A stretch of 64,000 nt of DNA from Iris pallida (Eukaryota > Streptophyta > Magnoliopsida > Asparagales > Iridaceae), in NCBI GenBank assembly GCA_029216955.1, contig JANAVB010042263.1:62001-126000 (forward strand). Direction: 5' to 3'. Positions 1-11,967 of this stretch are shown piece after piece. The notes under the pieces were generated by a model. The model worked only from the letters and a program-made list of their open reading frames with translations. It did not search any database and had not been told where the DNA came from. Positions within the stretch are counted from its first letter, which is position 1; each line of letters opens with the position of its first letter. A program made the translations under genes and the position numbers.

Positions 1-2803
1 TGTGTTGACACACACATATCATCACTGATTTTCCCTCAAACACTCCCACACACATGCCTACACCCGCTATGACACATACACTCATCCTTCCACACACTAT
101 ATAGCCTACACACCACTCACTAATGGACACACAGGTTACTGATTTTGAATTAAAGTGTGTTTTCAAGACTAATTTCCCTGATTAATCACCATGTTAATTC
201 ATTACATATGTATGAGATTACTTGAATGATTGGTTTCATGTTAGTTAGGAGAATGATTTGGATTTCGAATGGGTTTGGGGCTGTCAATGCAAACTGTCAT
301 TTTATACCATGTTAACCTGAAAAAACACAACCACACTAAACTGTCACATTGGCACCCACATTGCTCTGAATTTCCTGAAACCAACCTACTGTTTTCCTAC
401 TTACACATTATGTTTATACACATCACTGATTTTCTAATTTTTCCTGAATTTAATGCATGTTCGACTGATTGGTGTGTTACTTCAAATGTGGTTTCACCTG
501 TACACATCTGTGGTTAGTTTAGAATGTTAGGGTTGTTCATGGCAAAGAATTTAGTTTATGTTGTTTTCTGTACACTGTCCCAATACATCCTGTCATTTGA
601 GTTTGTGATACACTGTTAGCTATTGATTGGGATTACTACCTGAGATTGAATGTTTAAATTAGAACATGAATTGATTTCTCTTTTTGCCTAACTTAAAACT
701 GAGACACACTGTTCTGAACCTGGGAATAATCCCTGTTACTTTGATAAATTCCTGAGACACTTGCATTGGAAACCTGGGAATGGTTTAATCGAACATGATA
801 CTGATTTTCTCTTGTGTTAACACGCACTGGACACTGGAATTGTTTTCCTGAGACTCCTTGCATTGTATGAATCTGAGATTACATTGAGAATTTTACATGT
901 AAACTCACACATTAGTGTTCTTGCCATATTGTTCCCTGAACACACACACAGTCCTCTACATTTATACACACACTGTTAAATCTAAATTCCTGAGAACATT
1001 AAGGCAGTGGCATGTAGACCTGTGACACACTGACACTTGATTCACCTGGGTTTACTTGTGTACACTGAGATTGATAGCCACACTTACACACACAAATATG
1101 ACAGCCATTCACACATGCCTATAACCAAATGCACACACACATGTACACTTCTAAATTCATGGACACTTGTATACTATTCTAACACACCCACTGCCTATAT
1201 TCACTCTTTCACACACACATTTACATGTACATATAAACATGCCCCTCTCTATACCTCTATCTATGTTTACATGATATTATGAGCACTTTCCTATGGATGT
1301 ATTCTAAGGGCCATGCAAGTATAGGCCAATAGCCTATATAAGCCTGGTTTAACCCTTGTATATGTACCTATACATATATGTACCTATATGCATACTTGTT
1401 CATAGAAGTGTTGTATGGTTGTGGCTTGTATAGCCTAGTTATGAGGTGTGTTTAGCTAGGGTAGACTGGTTAGGCCTAGTGAGACTTCATTGAGTCTAGG
1501 TTGACCCAGTTGACCTAGCTTTGACTAGATAGTTGACTAGAGTTGACCAAGTGTTGACTTTAGCATAGATTGACCTAGACATCATGTAGACGCATTGTAG
1601 CAGTCTATTTCTCTATTTTAGACATGTTGTAACTTGTGTTGCTCTGATTAGGAGCCAGACACCACTCCTCAGGCAGTATTTTCTTCGGACATTCAGTTAT
1701 CAGGCGAGTACATTCTCTGACCGTTTCATACTTGCCAGGATTTATATTCTTGCTCTAGATTACTTTACTTGATGCTGACACGTTGGTAGCACGGATTGGT
1801 ACTATATGGATCTTTTCATGAGATGTTATCCCCCTCGGGAGCATCGGATACTGTATGTTTTGTGCATTTTACGAATTATCACGTGTCTCTATGCTTCCAT
1901 TGATTCACGAATCGCTTGTGACACATGTACTCTCATTTTCACAGAGCCATCATGAATCACCTTCACGTATCACTCATTTTATGAGCCACGTGAAGTTTCA
2001 CGAATCTTAACATAACTTGAACAGATCCTTGTGTATTGATTGGGGATGGGGGAGTAGAAATAGCATGTGAATATTATCCAAGTAGCTGTAGTCATGAATC
2101 ACTCTCTTAGCTATAGTCATGAATCTCCTATGCCATTCACATGTTTATATTTTACTCTGACTCACTAGTCACTGCTAGTTCTCTATTTATAGTAGATATT
2201 TCCTTACAGTTGTCTCCTTTACTTCATATATTCTCTTTCAGCGTTTCATGTATCTTACTATATTGCATGCTTTATTTTTCCTAACTTGATATGAACTGCG
2301 TGAGATGTATTGTGCTCGCTCCTGTCCTGACTGGACCTGTAAAAATTTTACAGAGAATAATGAGGCTATGGTGTCTACCCTTATGGTGCAGCTTTAGACA
2401 ACACTTGTGACTTGGACCTACTTGCAGTAGAGGATATGCCACCAGTGGTTTAGATTGCTAGCTTAGATTTTTACCTCGTCTTTCTCAATAATACATTATT
2501 ATATATACTGGGAGTTGTTTTATCTGGATGTTGTGGAGATGTTATCATAGACACTTGGATTTCTATTTGTTGTATCTTTGTGGATTCATTTCGTTCCTTA
2601 TCTCTCTATCTTTTTATCGTATTCTACCTTAGATGTGATTGAGACTGTATTGCTATGTCACCTCCATTCGGAGTGTATATACTGTACAGGTACCCTTATA
2701 TTGTTAGATGATTGACCTAGGACAGCGTTCTACCGTCGACACTGCGACGTAGGCTGGACGTTGTTACGTACTCGTACCCTCACAGTGGATGCGGGTCGTG
2801 ACA
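1..2803 (+). repeat. LTR of Ty3-type element K, left end outside the window
   Basis: This stretch aligns, diverged, with the reverse complement of the LTRs of element C (for example the 'GATTAGGAGCCAGACACCAC' block near 1649 and the 'ACTAGTCACTGCTAGTTCTC' block near 2167). It ends in GGGTCGTGACA at 2803, the mirror of the TGTCACGACCC start of the C LTR read on the other strand. It is followed by the same primer-site-like motif seen in A, C, D and F. The left boundary lies before base 1, so the LTR is at least 2.8 kb. I see no coding sequence in it; short reading frames are incidental. Confidence 0.85.
1501..1575 (+). promoter_or_regulatory. W-box cluster in the K LTR
   Basis: Seven TTGACC/TTGACT motifs start at 1501, 1510, 1521, 1533, 1543, 1554 and 1570, all on the sense strand of K. 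TTGAC[C/T] is the binding site of plant WRKY factors. The same cluster is present in the C LTR. A CTATTTATAG stretch about 600 bp further on (near 2184) could be the TATA region. Function is inferred. Confidence 0.6.
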
Positions 2804-2810
2804 CGTTTTT

Positions 2811-2829
2811 GTGGTGGCCCATGCAGGTC
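2811..2829 (+). other. primer-binding-site-like motif of K
   Basis: GTGGTGGCCCATGCAGGTC lies 7 nt after the LTR end. The same motif stands 7-8 nt from the LTR in A, C, D and F. It is not the initiator-Met primer site; the priming tRNA is not identified. Confidence 0.6.
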
Positions 2830-3044
2830 GAGTTTATGTAGTGGTATTCGAACTAGAGTATCAATACAGCCTGCAGTAGGATTAGAATAATTTTGAGGGT
2901 ACTCAATCACACTAAGAAAAACTCTTAATCAGATTTATTTTATCTAAATTTGCTGTTTATTGTCTTCCCTTGAGTATAAACTGTTCTCCTTTGAATTTTT
3001 GCTTCATTCTCAGAAATTGCTTCTTGTTTTGATCTGTCTTAATG

Positions 3045-3161
3045 ATGGTTATGGAGACGCGATCTCATCGCTCCGGTTCGGGGGATACTATCGAGAGGCT
3101 GGCCACCTCTCGTCCTGTTCATCAGGGCCTCGAGACCGCAACTCCTGTTATGCCGACTTAG
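3045..3161 (+). pseudogene. gag N-terminal fragment of element K
   Basis: An ATG 216 nt after the primer-like motif opens a 38-codon frame starting MVMETRSHRSGSG, which resembles the gag start of C (MVETRSQ) and the remnant in F (MVETRR). It ends in TAG at 3159-3161 and no further gag homology is recognisable. The element breaks off around 3.2 kb, where an unrelated minus-strand frame begins, so K is truncated by deletion or recombination rather than by a clean insertion with TSD. Identification rests on position and the short start motif only. Confidence 0.55.
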
Positions 3162-3580
3162 GTTGGCGTTTCTGCTACATTGGAGGTACACCTCCGCCTG
3201 GCGTTCCCGTTTGCCCTCGCAAGTCCAGTATCGTAGTGTTTTTCTTTGCTAGATTTGGAGACAACAGGGTCCTCTGTGGCCTGAAGTGAGGTAGCATGTG
3301 AGTCTTCTTCGCCGTTTTGAGCAGCAGAGAAAACTTGTTCCAGAGCTTGGGGAGAGGCAACGGTTTTGGGCCTCCATGCCCTGCGGGCCTTCTTTGGGCC
3401 GGCTCGCTTCTGGATTGGGCTAGCGCTCCCTTCGGAGAGCATGTCTTCGAACGCTTGCTGGTCGAAACAAACAATAAGCATTTGTTGCATGGAACCGAAT
3501 TTGGCTGTGTCCGATTGCGTCACCAACTTATCAGCAGTGGAGAAATTCGTCCCCAGCAGAGTCGCCATCGTGTTTGCCAT
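3158..3580 (-). CDS. hypothetical 140-aa protein, not recognised
   Basis: ATG at 3580 opens a frame beginning MANTMATLLGTNFSTADK. It contains a basic cluster (PKKARRAWRPK) that could be a nuclear-localisation-like stretch. The last 25-30 residues lie in or near the junction with K, so the natural C-terminus is probably lost. Upstream on the minus strand is a 183-nt leader to 3763. There element B is inserted; on the far side of B the sequence continues at 26932 to a TATAAATA box at 27070-27077. Rejoined, TATA and ATG would be about 330 nt apart, a plausible promoter and 5' UTR. It could be a host gene fragment or the first ORF of an older mobile element. No family recognised. Confidence 0.3.
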   Translation of the reverse strand: MANTMATLLGTNFSTADKLVTQSDTAKFGSMQQMLIVCFDQQAFEDMLSEGSASPIQKRAGPKKARRAWRPKTVASPQALEQVFSAAQNGEEDSHATSLQATEDPVVSKSSKEKHYDTGLARANGNARRRCTSNVAETPT

Positions 3581-3763
3581 TGATCGTCGTAGAACAGAAC
3601 AATTTTATGGGAGGACTAAACTTGACTCACAATTACAAACTCACTTGTACAAAAGAGAGCCTAGGAACAAAACCTAGGAAAAGTAATCTAAGTACAATTG
3701 TTTAGTTTTGATTCTGGGGGGTGCTGGTAGAGGCTCGAGAAAGTGTTATCAACTCTGCCTTAC

Positions 3764-5905
3764 TGTAGTGCCCCGACCCGCAAAGTCAATCGGAGGAATC
3801 GAAATGTCGACGGCGTTGGAACTTAGCCTTGCAACGGCTGCTCGAAGGCTCGCTCGTCCGAGGTGACTCCTCGCACAGGTGGGGTAGTTTTGGTGAACTT
3901 GCGTCATCTTAGCCTGCACTTAATAACTCGCATGTTTTCAACTTGCACAAGTAGGCTAATATAAAAGCTACGAACGCACATAGCTAAGGGAATAATCCCG
4001 ACTCGTCGGAATGTCTTAAAACATGGAAAATGGTCCCACGGTCTTCATAGAAGTCGGCTCAACGTACTTTCAAATGACACTCGATCCTTCGATCCCGTGG
4101 CTTGGGAGAAGGAAGTTGGCTTAAGTTGTTAAGTTGCCCCGACACTTGAAATAGCCTAAGTCATAGGCGTCGCCTGCGTGAATGCTTGGTAAAGCATGCA
4201 CGGTTCCGTCGTTTGCCCCAACACTTGAATCAGCCTAAGTCATAGGCGTCGCCCGCATGAATGCTTAATAAAGCATGCACGGTCCTGTCCCGCAAGGCTT
4301 GGCATAGCCTTCGCACGTCCTGTAAGTTAAGTCGTCTTGCACGGCTTGTTGACTTAAGTCTAGGCACCCGAGAACTTGGTGGTTTAAGTCGACCCCGTGC
4401 ATAGCACGTTCCCTCGATGTGTAGCTCGGCGTAGCCTTTGCTCGTCGAGTCGTTGCCCGAATAAGTTAGACAAGAGTTGTGCTGGGCTATCGAAGCTATT
4501 TCTAGTACTGTTCCGCTCTATCTGCGGTTGTCAAGTCGCGTAGTCCCTTGAGAACAAGGCTCATCGTGTAAAGTATATGACTTGAGCGTTAGAGTCGCCT
4601 AGAGAACCGAGTCTGTCTAAGGCACGAGCTACGGTTAGTTTAGTAAAAAGCTTGCCATGAACAAAGAAAGTCCACGCGACTTGTTGTCGCCTAGATCGGT
4701 CCCGCTACTTGGGAGTCTCGCTAAGTCTTGATATGTCCCGCACACGAGATCGTTCCCGCGGCTTGGGAGTCTCGCTAAGTCTTGATAAGTCCCGCACACG
4801 AGATCGGTCCCGCGGCTTGGGAGTCTCGTTAAGTCTTGATAGAAAGAAGGAATGCATGGTCATGTTAAGAAAGGATTGGTTAGATCGAATTGAGACTTGC
4901 ATGGTCATTGGACAACTTGTCGACAAGGTGTAGTCTTCTCGAGTGATCACCGGGGCGCCGGGATCATTCGGCCTGGGGGAAGCGAGTGTGGCTCAAAGTA
5001 GGATGCTGGATGACCGCATGGGAGAGTTCGGCCCCACCGGGCTAGCTACCCGTGTAGGTACAAGCCGATATCCCACGAGCCAGTCCAAGATAGCTTGATA
5101 TTGCTGGTGACCACTCATGTAGATGTGTCGGCAATAGCGGCACACCGCGTGTATGCCTTTGGATTTGGGTCTAGAGCTTGAATGCAGGTCTAGTCGGTAA
5201 CTCAAGGTCTGGGCCTAAGATTGGGCTGCAGCATAGGCACCGTGCTTGGCACGATAGATGGCATCGGGTTATTCATGGAATCAACACTATGTTTCACAAG
5301 TCTTGTCTAAGTTAGCAAATGAGTAGAACAGGAAATGCCGCAAGGCGGTAGCATGGTTAAAGTCTTGATAAGTTGCGAGGTGCGGCCTTAATCTTGAAGC
5401 ACGGACAAGTCTAAGCAAAGTCTAGAGGCATGACCTGCACGAGTCGTTCCCCATTGACGTCGCTAGCACGAGAATTGGTCTAGTAGGCTTGAGTTTAAGT
5501 AAAAGTCTTGGCACGGCCGAGTGTGCATAAGTTGCTCCTCGGCGAAGCACTGTCCCGAACATGCTAAGTTACGAATAGAATGTGGCACGACCCTACCGTC
5601 CCGGGTTGAAGTTTGGTCAAGTACCTAGGCGATGAGGCACTGCCTCGATCGAAATACACGGTATTGTAGCACGACTCTGTCGTTGCACGTCGAGTTGGTT
5701 AGACGTCAAGTCTTAAAACTGATCCAAAGCCAAGACTAGAAAGACAATCAAAAGGGTTTAAGCTGCACAAAGTAAATGAACGTGTCGGTTATGTATGGGT
5801 GGGCGAAAAGCTCACTCCACCAGTACAGTTGAGTACTGACACCCATACAGTGTTCATGTGCAGGCACCGGTAGAAGCTCGTGGCGCGGAGCTCGCTTGGA
5901 TGCGT
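3764..5905 (+). repeat. B 5' LTR, first part (split by A)
   Basis: Begins TGTAGTGCCCCGACCCGC and is nearly identical to 24345-26485. A TATAAAAG at about 3960 is a possible TATA box. A 79-bp direct duplication (4135-4292) and a 54-bp tandem repeat lie inside. The LTR resumes at 15606 after element A. Confidence 0.93.
4693..4842 (+). repeat. 54-bp tandem repeat in the B LTR
   Basis: About 2.8 copies starting at 4693, 4747 and 4801, each carrying AGATCG.TCCCGC and GGGAGTCTCG.TAAGTC. The same array is in the other LTR at 25274-25423. The period is a multiple of three, which keeps repetitive frames open on both strands; these are not genes. Confidence 0.85.
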
Positions 5906-6405
5906 TGTAACGCCCCAGTCCCAAAATACGTAGGACTAGGAACGTGGACATGCCAGCTGTATTCATACGAAGTATACTCCAATATATGGAAGCCTCGTAT
6001 AAATACATAAGCTGTAAAATGCAGTAGAACCATAACTAATCTCATCCACACAAAATAAATGAATAAAAGATATCATATAATGATAATGAATTGTCTTGAT
6101 ACAATATGTTGGACGGAGACAAATCCACTACCAACAAAATAAGGAAAAGTACATAGAAAATGAAATGAGTGGCGAGCGAAGCGAAGACGATCCAAATGCA
6201 ATCATCCTCGAAGAAGTAGCGAGGATCACGGCTAGAGCTAGAACACCTGCGAAAGATAATAGCACACACCTGGAGAGATAACCAGGTCCTCAGAGGAACG
6301 TAACAAGACACATAATATCATGCCATATAAACTGAATAAATATTGCTCAAATAAATAAGTAAATCGAATTATAACATGGTCCAATACGCACCTACTGAAC
6401 GAGCG

Positions 6406-6658
6406 TACCATCCCCCCAACCAAACAAGGACAGGAGATGGTAACTAATTCACGACGACGTATCTTTCCATGCTATGAATCCAATATGGTATCCGGACCCC
6501 AACAAGGTTCAATACCTTCTCGTCGAAGTAGTAAGTCACACCTACAACCAAATAAGGACAAGATGTGACGAACTAATCCGCGACAAGTTATTGTTCCAAG
6601 CCACGGTCAGATACAAGTACCCAAACCAAAAGTACTCGTACCTAACGGATAAAGGTAC
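6406..6658 (-). repeat. array of five hairpins in the A LTR
   Basis: Stems and positions: TACCATC/GATGGTA (6406-6442), GGTAT/ATACC (6487-6516), GTCACA/TGTGAC (6535-6569), AGTAC/GTACT (6616-6636), GTACC/GGTAC (6638-6658). The first and third share the loop core AACCAAA(C/T)AAGGACA; the second has CCAACAAGG. The same loop with different stems recurs in the D LTR. Copies in the right A LTR: 11714-11967. Confidence 0.7.
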
Positions 6659-8191
6659 CTAACCGTTCTAAGTGAAATGTAGTTAAGAACAATCCTTCCT
6701 ACGCATGTGCCCTGGCTAAATAGTATCGGCGTAGTCCCCCCTGGGCACCAGAGGCCCCATCAGTAAGAGTATGACGTTCCGCAGAATCGTCAGTAGCCGT
6801 CAGTAATCATGGGTCATCAACCCCGTATCTCCAGCGGAGAGTCCGGGTCACAAGGAAAGTGCATCGAAGCCCATACGCTAAGGAATTGTCCTTCCCGCCC
6901 AATGCCTACTGTGTTGTATCCACAACACAAACCACTATAACCGCTAAGTCAAACTAGCATGCAACCTCTATTAGCGGTTATTCCTATCGCACGGCTTGTA
7001 CGTACTGGTGGCCAGCCAATCACGTACTTCCATGTTCTACATGCGACACACAATTTCGTGGTACAACGTGTCAAGGCCATGAATGCAACACACAAAGGTG
7101 GTCCCTTAAGTCTAGGTTTAATGTGTAAGAAAAATAATACATAGCAGGAAAAATGAACAGTAAGTTCTAACAGGTTAAGCCATGTATCACAGTTTATTTT
7201 GCATAAAGAAAATAATACTAATGCATGAAATATGAGCTAAAATAAATAAACAGCAAATGGTAAGGTATCTTGCCTGGTAGTACGCCTGGTGTGCTACAAT
7301 AATCAAGGTGGCACGAACTGCGACTTCGGTGCAACAACTATGCAAGGTGACCTCTGATGGTGGCACGGCCAGTTCCATTGGGTCCAGGACGGTCAGATTA
7401 GTTACGGTTGATAAGGGGAGGTACGGTATTGGCAAGGAATAAGAATAATATGACTAATTGCAGAGGAGAAAGTTAATCGAAGGAATTCAGCTAAATAAAT
7501 ATATATGATTTTAGATAAATATCTACAACTTTGAAATCTGGATTTTAGTAGTAAAATAAATGTTTAGGAATAATACATAAAAAAAATTGAAATCATTTTG
7601 GGCTAAACTCCAAGTTTGTCCACATAAAAGTTTATAAATAGAAAACTATTTCTTGTTAGTAAAATGATTTAGATAAATATTAATAATCTGAAAAATTATT
7701 TAGGATTTTAAAACCAAGTTCGAAATATAGACCATGCTAAATAATATTGTCATAAAACTGTGTATAGATATTTTACAAGAAAGATTTTGAAAAAGCTTAT
7801 TATACCTAGATATATAAATCAATCAATAATAACAACTTGTAATAAACTTTAATAATAGTCACTAAAAATATGATAATAAGAATAATAATACTAATAAATT
7901 TTTTTAATGAAAATAAAATAGAACAAAACCAAAACATAACAAAACAGCATCTACTAGTATAACAAAAGTTATAAGGAATATGAAAACACAAATAATAAAA
8001 ATATAACAATGACAAAACAATAGCAGTACTATTCTGTTCTTATAGATATTTCCACAAGAATAAAATACTAATAATTTTAAAAAAATAATTTTGATAATTA
8101 TAATAATAAATTTAACCAAGTTATTAATAATAATAATAATGATAATAATAATGTTAACAATAATAACAGTAACAGATAAAAAGAAAGAAAG

Positions 8192-8243
<52 letters not shown>
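8192..8243. repeat. (TAA)n microsatellite
   Basis: Uninterrupted TAA/AAT run in the left A LTR, shorter in the right copy (about 13756-13782). Poly-Ile frames through it are artefacts. Confidence 0.9.
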
Positions 8244-8247
<4 letters not shown>

Positions 8248-8276
8248 TAAACTATCAAAACCAAGCAACCAAACGG

Positions 8277-9110
8277 TTGCTGTTCCCATTTCAGAGAAGG
8301 ATGAGAGAGAGAGAGGGAGGGAGCGGAGAGAGGAAGATCGGAGAGGGGCGGAGGAAAAGGGAAGAGACGGCGGTGGCGCACGCGGTGGGGCGGCGCAGTG
8401 CCGGAGGAGAGAGCGCAGGAGTTGGCGGATGGAGCGGGCCGGAGGGTTTGGTCGAAGAGGAAGAGCGGGGTCGGCGGGGCTCACCGCTCCGGCGTCGGCC
8501 AGGCGGGGACGACGGCGAGGGTTTCAGGAAGAGGGCGGATGGATGCTAACGCCGGCGCTCGGGTCGGCAAGGGCGCGGCGGAGGGATCGACCGACGGAAA
8601 GGGGTTTCGGACAGGGCTGCTCGCCGCGCGGCGGCGGAAGGACGCAGTGGAGGAGATGGACTAGACCACGGTCGGCGGAGGGTTTTCCGGCGACTGGGCG
8701 GATGGGCGCAGCGGAGTTTGGGGTGCGGAGGCTTCTCGCGGCGGCCGTCGGCATTCCTTGGCTGGGCGGCCAGCGGAGGCGGACACGCTGGTGGCAGCGG
8801 CCAAGTGCGGCCAACGCGGGCGTCGACAAGGTGAGGGCTTCTACTCATTCTCTGTGTTTGGGAAAAATGGTGGCTGTGATGATTGTCGTCGTCGGGGGTG
8901 GTGGTTTGTAGGGATCGTGGTGGTGGAAGTCAGGTGGTGGCGTTGATGGTTTGGCGGGGGCTGTCGGAACGCTGCCGATGGCAGGGTGGTGGTAGCGGTT
9001 TGGTCGGGTGTTGGTCGTGGGTGGTCTATTTTGGCTGCATTGGTGGTAGCGCGGGTCGGGGAGAGACGTTTCGACGGTGGTGGGAAGACGTGGGCAGATG
9101 GTTAGGATTA
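8277..9110 (-). other. GC-rich segment in the transcribed part of the A LTR
   Basis: An abrupt GC-rich island in an otherwise AT-rich LTR, present in both LTRs (right copy about 13810-14645). It lies 270-1100 nt downstream of the TATA box in element orientation. Long frames occur on both strands but differ between the two LTRs and match nothing I recognise. It may be a captured plant 5' exon or leader, or a structured leader of the element. Confidence 0.45.
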
Positions 9111-9377
9111 GGATTAGGGATTAGGAATCGTGTCCAAGTGTCGGACACGGAGATTAGGTTGGAAAGATTTGGTGTACGTGTCCGGTATGTCGGACACAAA
9201 GAAGACGATGTACATGTAAAAATAAGGATAGTGGAAGACACCCGGGGTCAGACCCGAGGCCGTCACGGCTGACACGAGGATGGATGAAACACCGACACGA
9301 GGCACACCTATTTGTGGTGAAATAATTTGTGGAGACAATTTGGTGGATGATAAAAATAAATTGGAGGAGTACCTGCC

Positions 9378-9385
9378 TATTTATA
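9378..9385 (-). promoter_or_regulatory. TATA box of A, 3' LTR copy
   Basis: TATAAATA on the minus strand inside CCTATAAATAGG, in AT-rich sequence, identical in the right LTR. It would start transcription toward lower coordinates, in line with element orientation. Confidence 0.6.
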
Positions 9386-10082
9386 GGATGTGGGAATTCC
9401 AAATAAGATAAGGATTAGGATATTTAAAACCCAATTTAGATATTTCCTAATTTAGTTTAAAAGCAATCAAATCAAAATCCAAATCCAAATCCAAATCTAA
9501 TTTAAATCAAATTAAATTCTCTTAGTTTAAAATCAAATCAATTTCAAATATAGATATTAGTTTACTATTTAAATGTATCCATGGAATCAAATCAAAATTT
9601 AAATCTCCACAATAATTTCAAAATATATTACCCAAAATTATTAATAATAATAATTTCGAAAATTACATTAATATTTTTAAATATCTTTGAATAATAAATT
9701 ATTAATAATAATAAATTTCGAAAATTACATTTTTATTTAAAATAAACTAGCAAAATATTTATGAAATATGTGCATGCACTAAGAGTATTAATTATTCTAA
9801 ATAAAAGGCTTTACATAAATGAAATCTAAATTTAGGAAATTTTGATAGCTAATTTAAATATTATATATATTATTTTGAAACTATAAAAATAAGAAAATAT
9901 TTTTCTAAAATATGTACGCTCGCACATATTCGCACTCGTCGAGCAATTACAAAAAATAAAACGTCGTGCGCGACGTACAATACTACTACGCGACGTACAA
10001 TACAAAATTTTAAATCGGTACCAAATTTAATAAAAAAATATTGTAGAGATTTAGGGATTTTACATCATATCCAACTTAAAAG

Positions 10083-10100
10083 AATTTCGTCCTCGAAATT
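10083..10100 (-). promoter_or_regulatory. pre-polypurine-tract hairpin of A
   Basis: On the minus strand AATTTCG-AGGA-CGAAATT, a perfect 7-bp stem with AGGA loop, followed by CTTTTAAGTTGGATATGA and the LTR. The same design occurs in B, C, D and F with different stems. Confidence 0.75.
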
Positions 10101-11187
10101 AAGAATTAGTAGGGGGGAGTGAGAGGACACAAGGGGATATCGATGGGGAACAATCGATAACAAAATCTTGCCGTAAGAATCGCGATCTAGATTATAGAAA
10201 AAATAATACGGTATGGTCACGGGTAATGAATGAGGGTCACGATTAAGAGAACGAAATAGATTCGCTTTAATTAAGCGATTAGAGGGTCTTGTTAGGGTCG
10301 AGTAGTTTAAGATAAAGGTATAGCAACATCGAGTAAGAATGGTCATAGCCGATAGGAAGGCTAGAGGAAATTCTAGTATAACGCCTTCGTCATTCTAAAA
10401 TAGGTGAAGGCGAAAGCAATATAGAGTTCGAAGGAGGCGTTATTGAATACGAATACGTGATTCAAAGACGATCGAATAATTTCAAAGGAATTGTCAAGGC
10501 AGTCGTGGATGGGACTCTAGAGGACAAGCTTAACTATGTCCCCATCCACGTAGAATAATAGGCAAAAGCGAACCAAAGTGCACTCGGTTGATCAGACCAT
10601 CCTGCACCGGTTCTGATTAGATAATATGTTAGCGGGAATTCTTCCAATAACATATGTCATGAACAAGCTTGATAAAGATTTGAGCTTGCAAAAACTAGGC
10701 TACATTAGCATCATTAGTCTAGATAGTAAAAATATAGGCACGAGATTAAGATTGAAATAAAGAACAAATATAAATAGTCTAAGAGTCATAAGGATCTAAG
10801 TCTTGTTTATTCCTATACCATCATTCTATGGTTTTATTTACCAAGGTTTGGTTGACCAAATGAGTTAAATTCCTCTAGTCTCTATGGTCTAGTTAATACT
10901 ATTTGTATTCCCTTAATGATCAAGGGTGTGTCAAGTCATGGGGTATTCTACCCAACTTAAAAGATTAACCTAAGGGTGTTTTGGGACATCCAACTAGTAG
11001 GGTCAATCTCTAGCAAGCACGAAGGGAAGATAAGAATAGGGATGGAAGGAAGCAAGCAAGATGCAGTTGATGAGTCAAACGGTAGATAAAATCAAGGAAA
11101 GAGGTCAAGTATGTGAATGAGATCCTAGACTTCTAATCCTATACGCAAGCTTGCTTGGTACGGTAAAGTAACCAAACAAATTATCTA

Positions 11188-11206
11188 GACCTGTATGGGC
11201 CACCAC
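11188..11206 (-). other. primer-binding-site-like motif of A
   Basis: Minus strand GTGGTGGCCCATACAGGTC, one base different from the consensus, 7 nt from the LTR end at 11214. Confidence 0.6.
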
Positions 11207-11713
11207 AAAAATATGTAACGCTCCAGTCCCAAAATACGTAGGACTAAGAACGTAGACATGCCAGCTGTATTCATACGAAGTATACTCCAATATATGGAAG
11301 CCTCGTATAAATACATAAGCTGTAAAATGCAGTAGAACCATAACTAATCTCATCCACACAAAATAAATGAATAAAAGATATCATATAATGATAATGAATT
11401 GTCTTGATACAATATGTTGGGCGGAGACAAATCTACTACCAACAAAATAAGAAAAAGTACATAGAAAATGAAATGAGTGGCGAACGAAGCGAAGACGATC
11501 CAAATGCAATCATCCTCGAGGAAGTAGCGAGGATCACGGCTAGAGATAGAACACCTGCAAAAGACAATAGCACACACCTGGAGAGATAACCATATCCTCA
11601 GAGGGACGTAACAAGACACATAATATCATGCCATATAAACTGAATAAATATTGCTCAAATAAATAAGTAAATCGAATTATAACATGGTCCAATACGCACC
11701 TACTGAACGAGCG

Positions 11714-11967
11714 TACCATCCCCCCAACCAAACAAGGACAGGAGATGGTAAACTAATTCACGACGATGTATCTTTCCATGCTATGAATCCAATATGGTAT
11801 CCGGACCCCAACAAGGTTCAATACCTTCTCATCGAAGTAGTAAGTCACACCTACAACCAAACAAGGACAAGATGTGACGAACTAATCCACGACAAGTTAT
11901 TGTTCCAAGCCACGGTCAGATACAAGTACCCAAACCAAAAGTACTCGTACCTAACGGATAAAGGTAC
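11714..11967 (-). repeat. hairpin array, right A LTR copy
   Basis: Same five stems as at 6406-6658. The third hairpin here keeps the loop as AACCAAACAAGGACA. Confidence 0.7.

Larger units (their letters stand above)
5906..10064 (-). repeat. A 3' LTR (left copy), 4159 bp
   Basis: Matches 11214-15600, which is longer by the 225-bp MITE plus its 3-bp TSD. Contains, in element orientation, a TATA box near 9380, a GC-rich segment (9110-8277), a TAA microsatellite and a hairpin array (6658-6406). No supported gene. Confidence 0.93.
10065..11213 (-). other. A internal region, non-coding
   Basis: Contains the purine-tract hairpin at its left end and the primer-like motif at its right end. The longest frame (10065-10346, minus) starts next to the LTR and resembles nothing. 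The leader next to the primer motif shares the short string GCATCTTGCTTG with the leader of F. No gag start was found. Confidence 0.8.

Noticed and set aside
8098..8484. Minus-strand frame with long poly-Ile run in the A LTR
   Set aside because: The run is a translated TAA/ATT microsatellite; no protein family.
9098..9130. Telomere-like GGATTAGGATTAGGGATTAGG in the A LTR
   Set aside because: Too short and degenerate, differs from the plant TTTAGGG unit, and is copied in both LTRs as part of the element.
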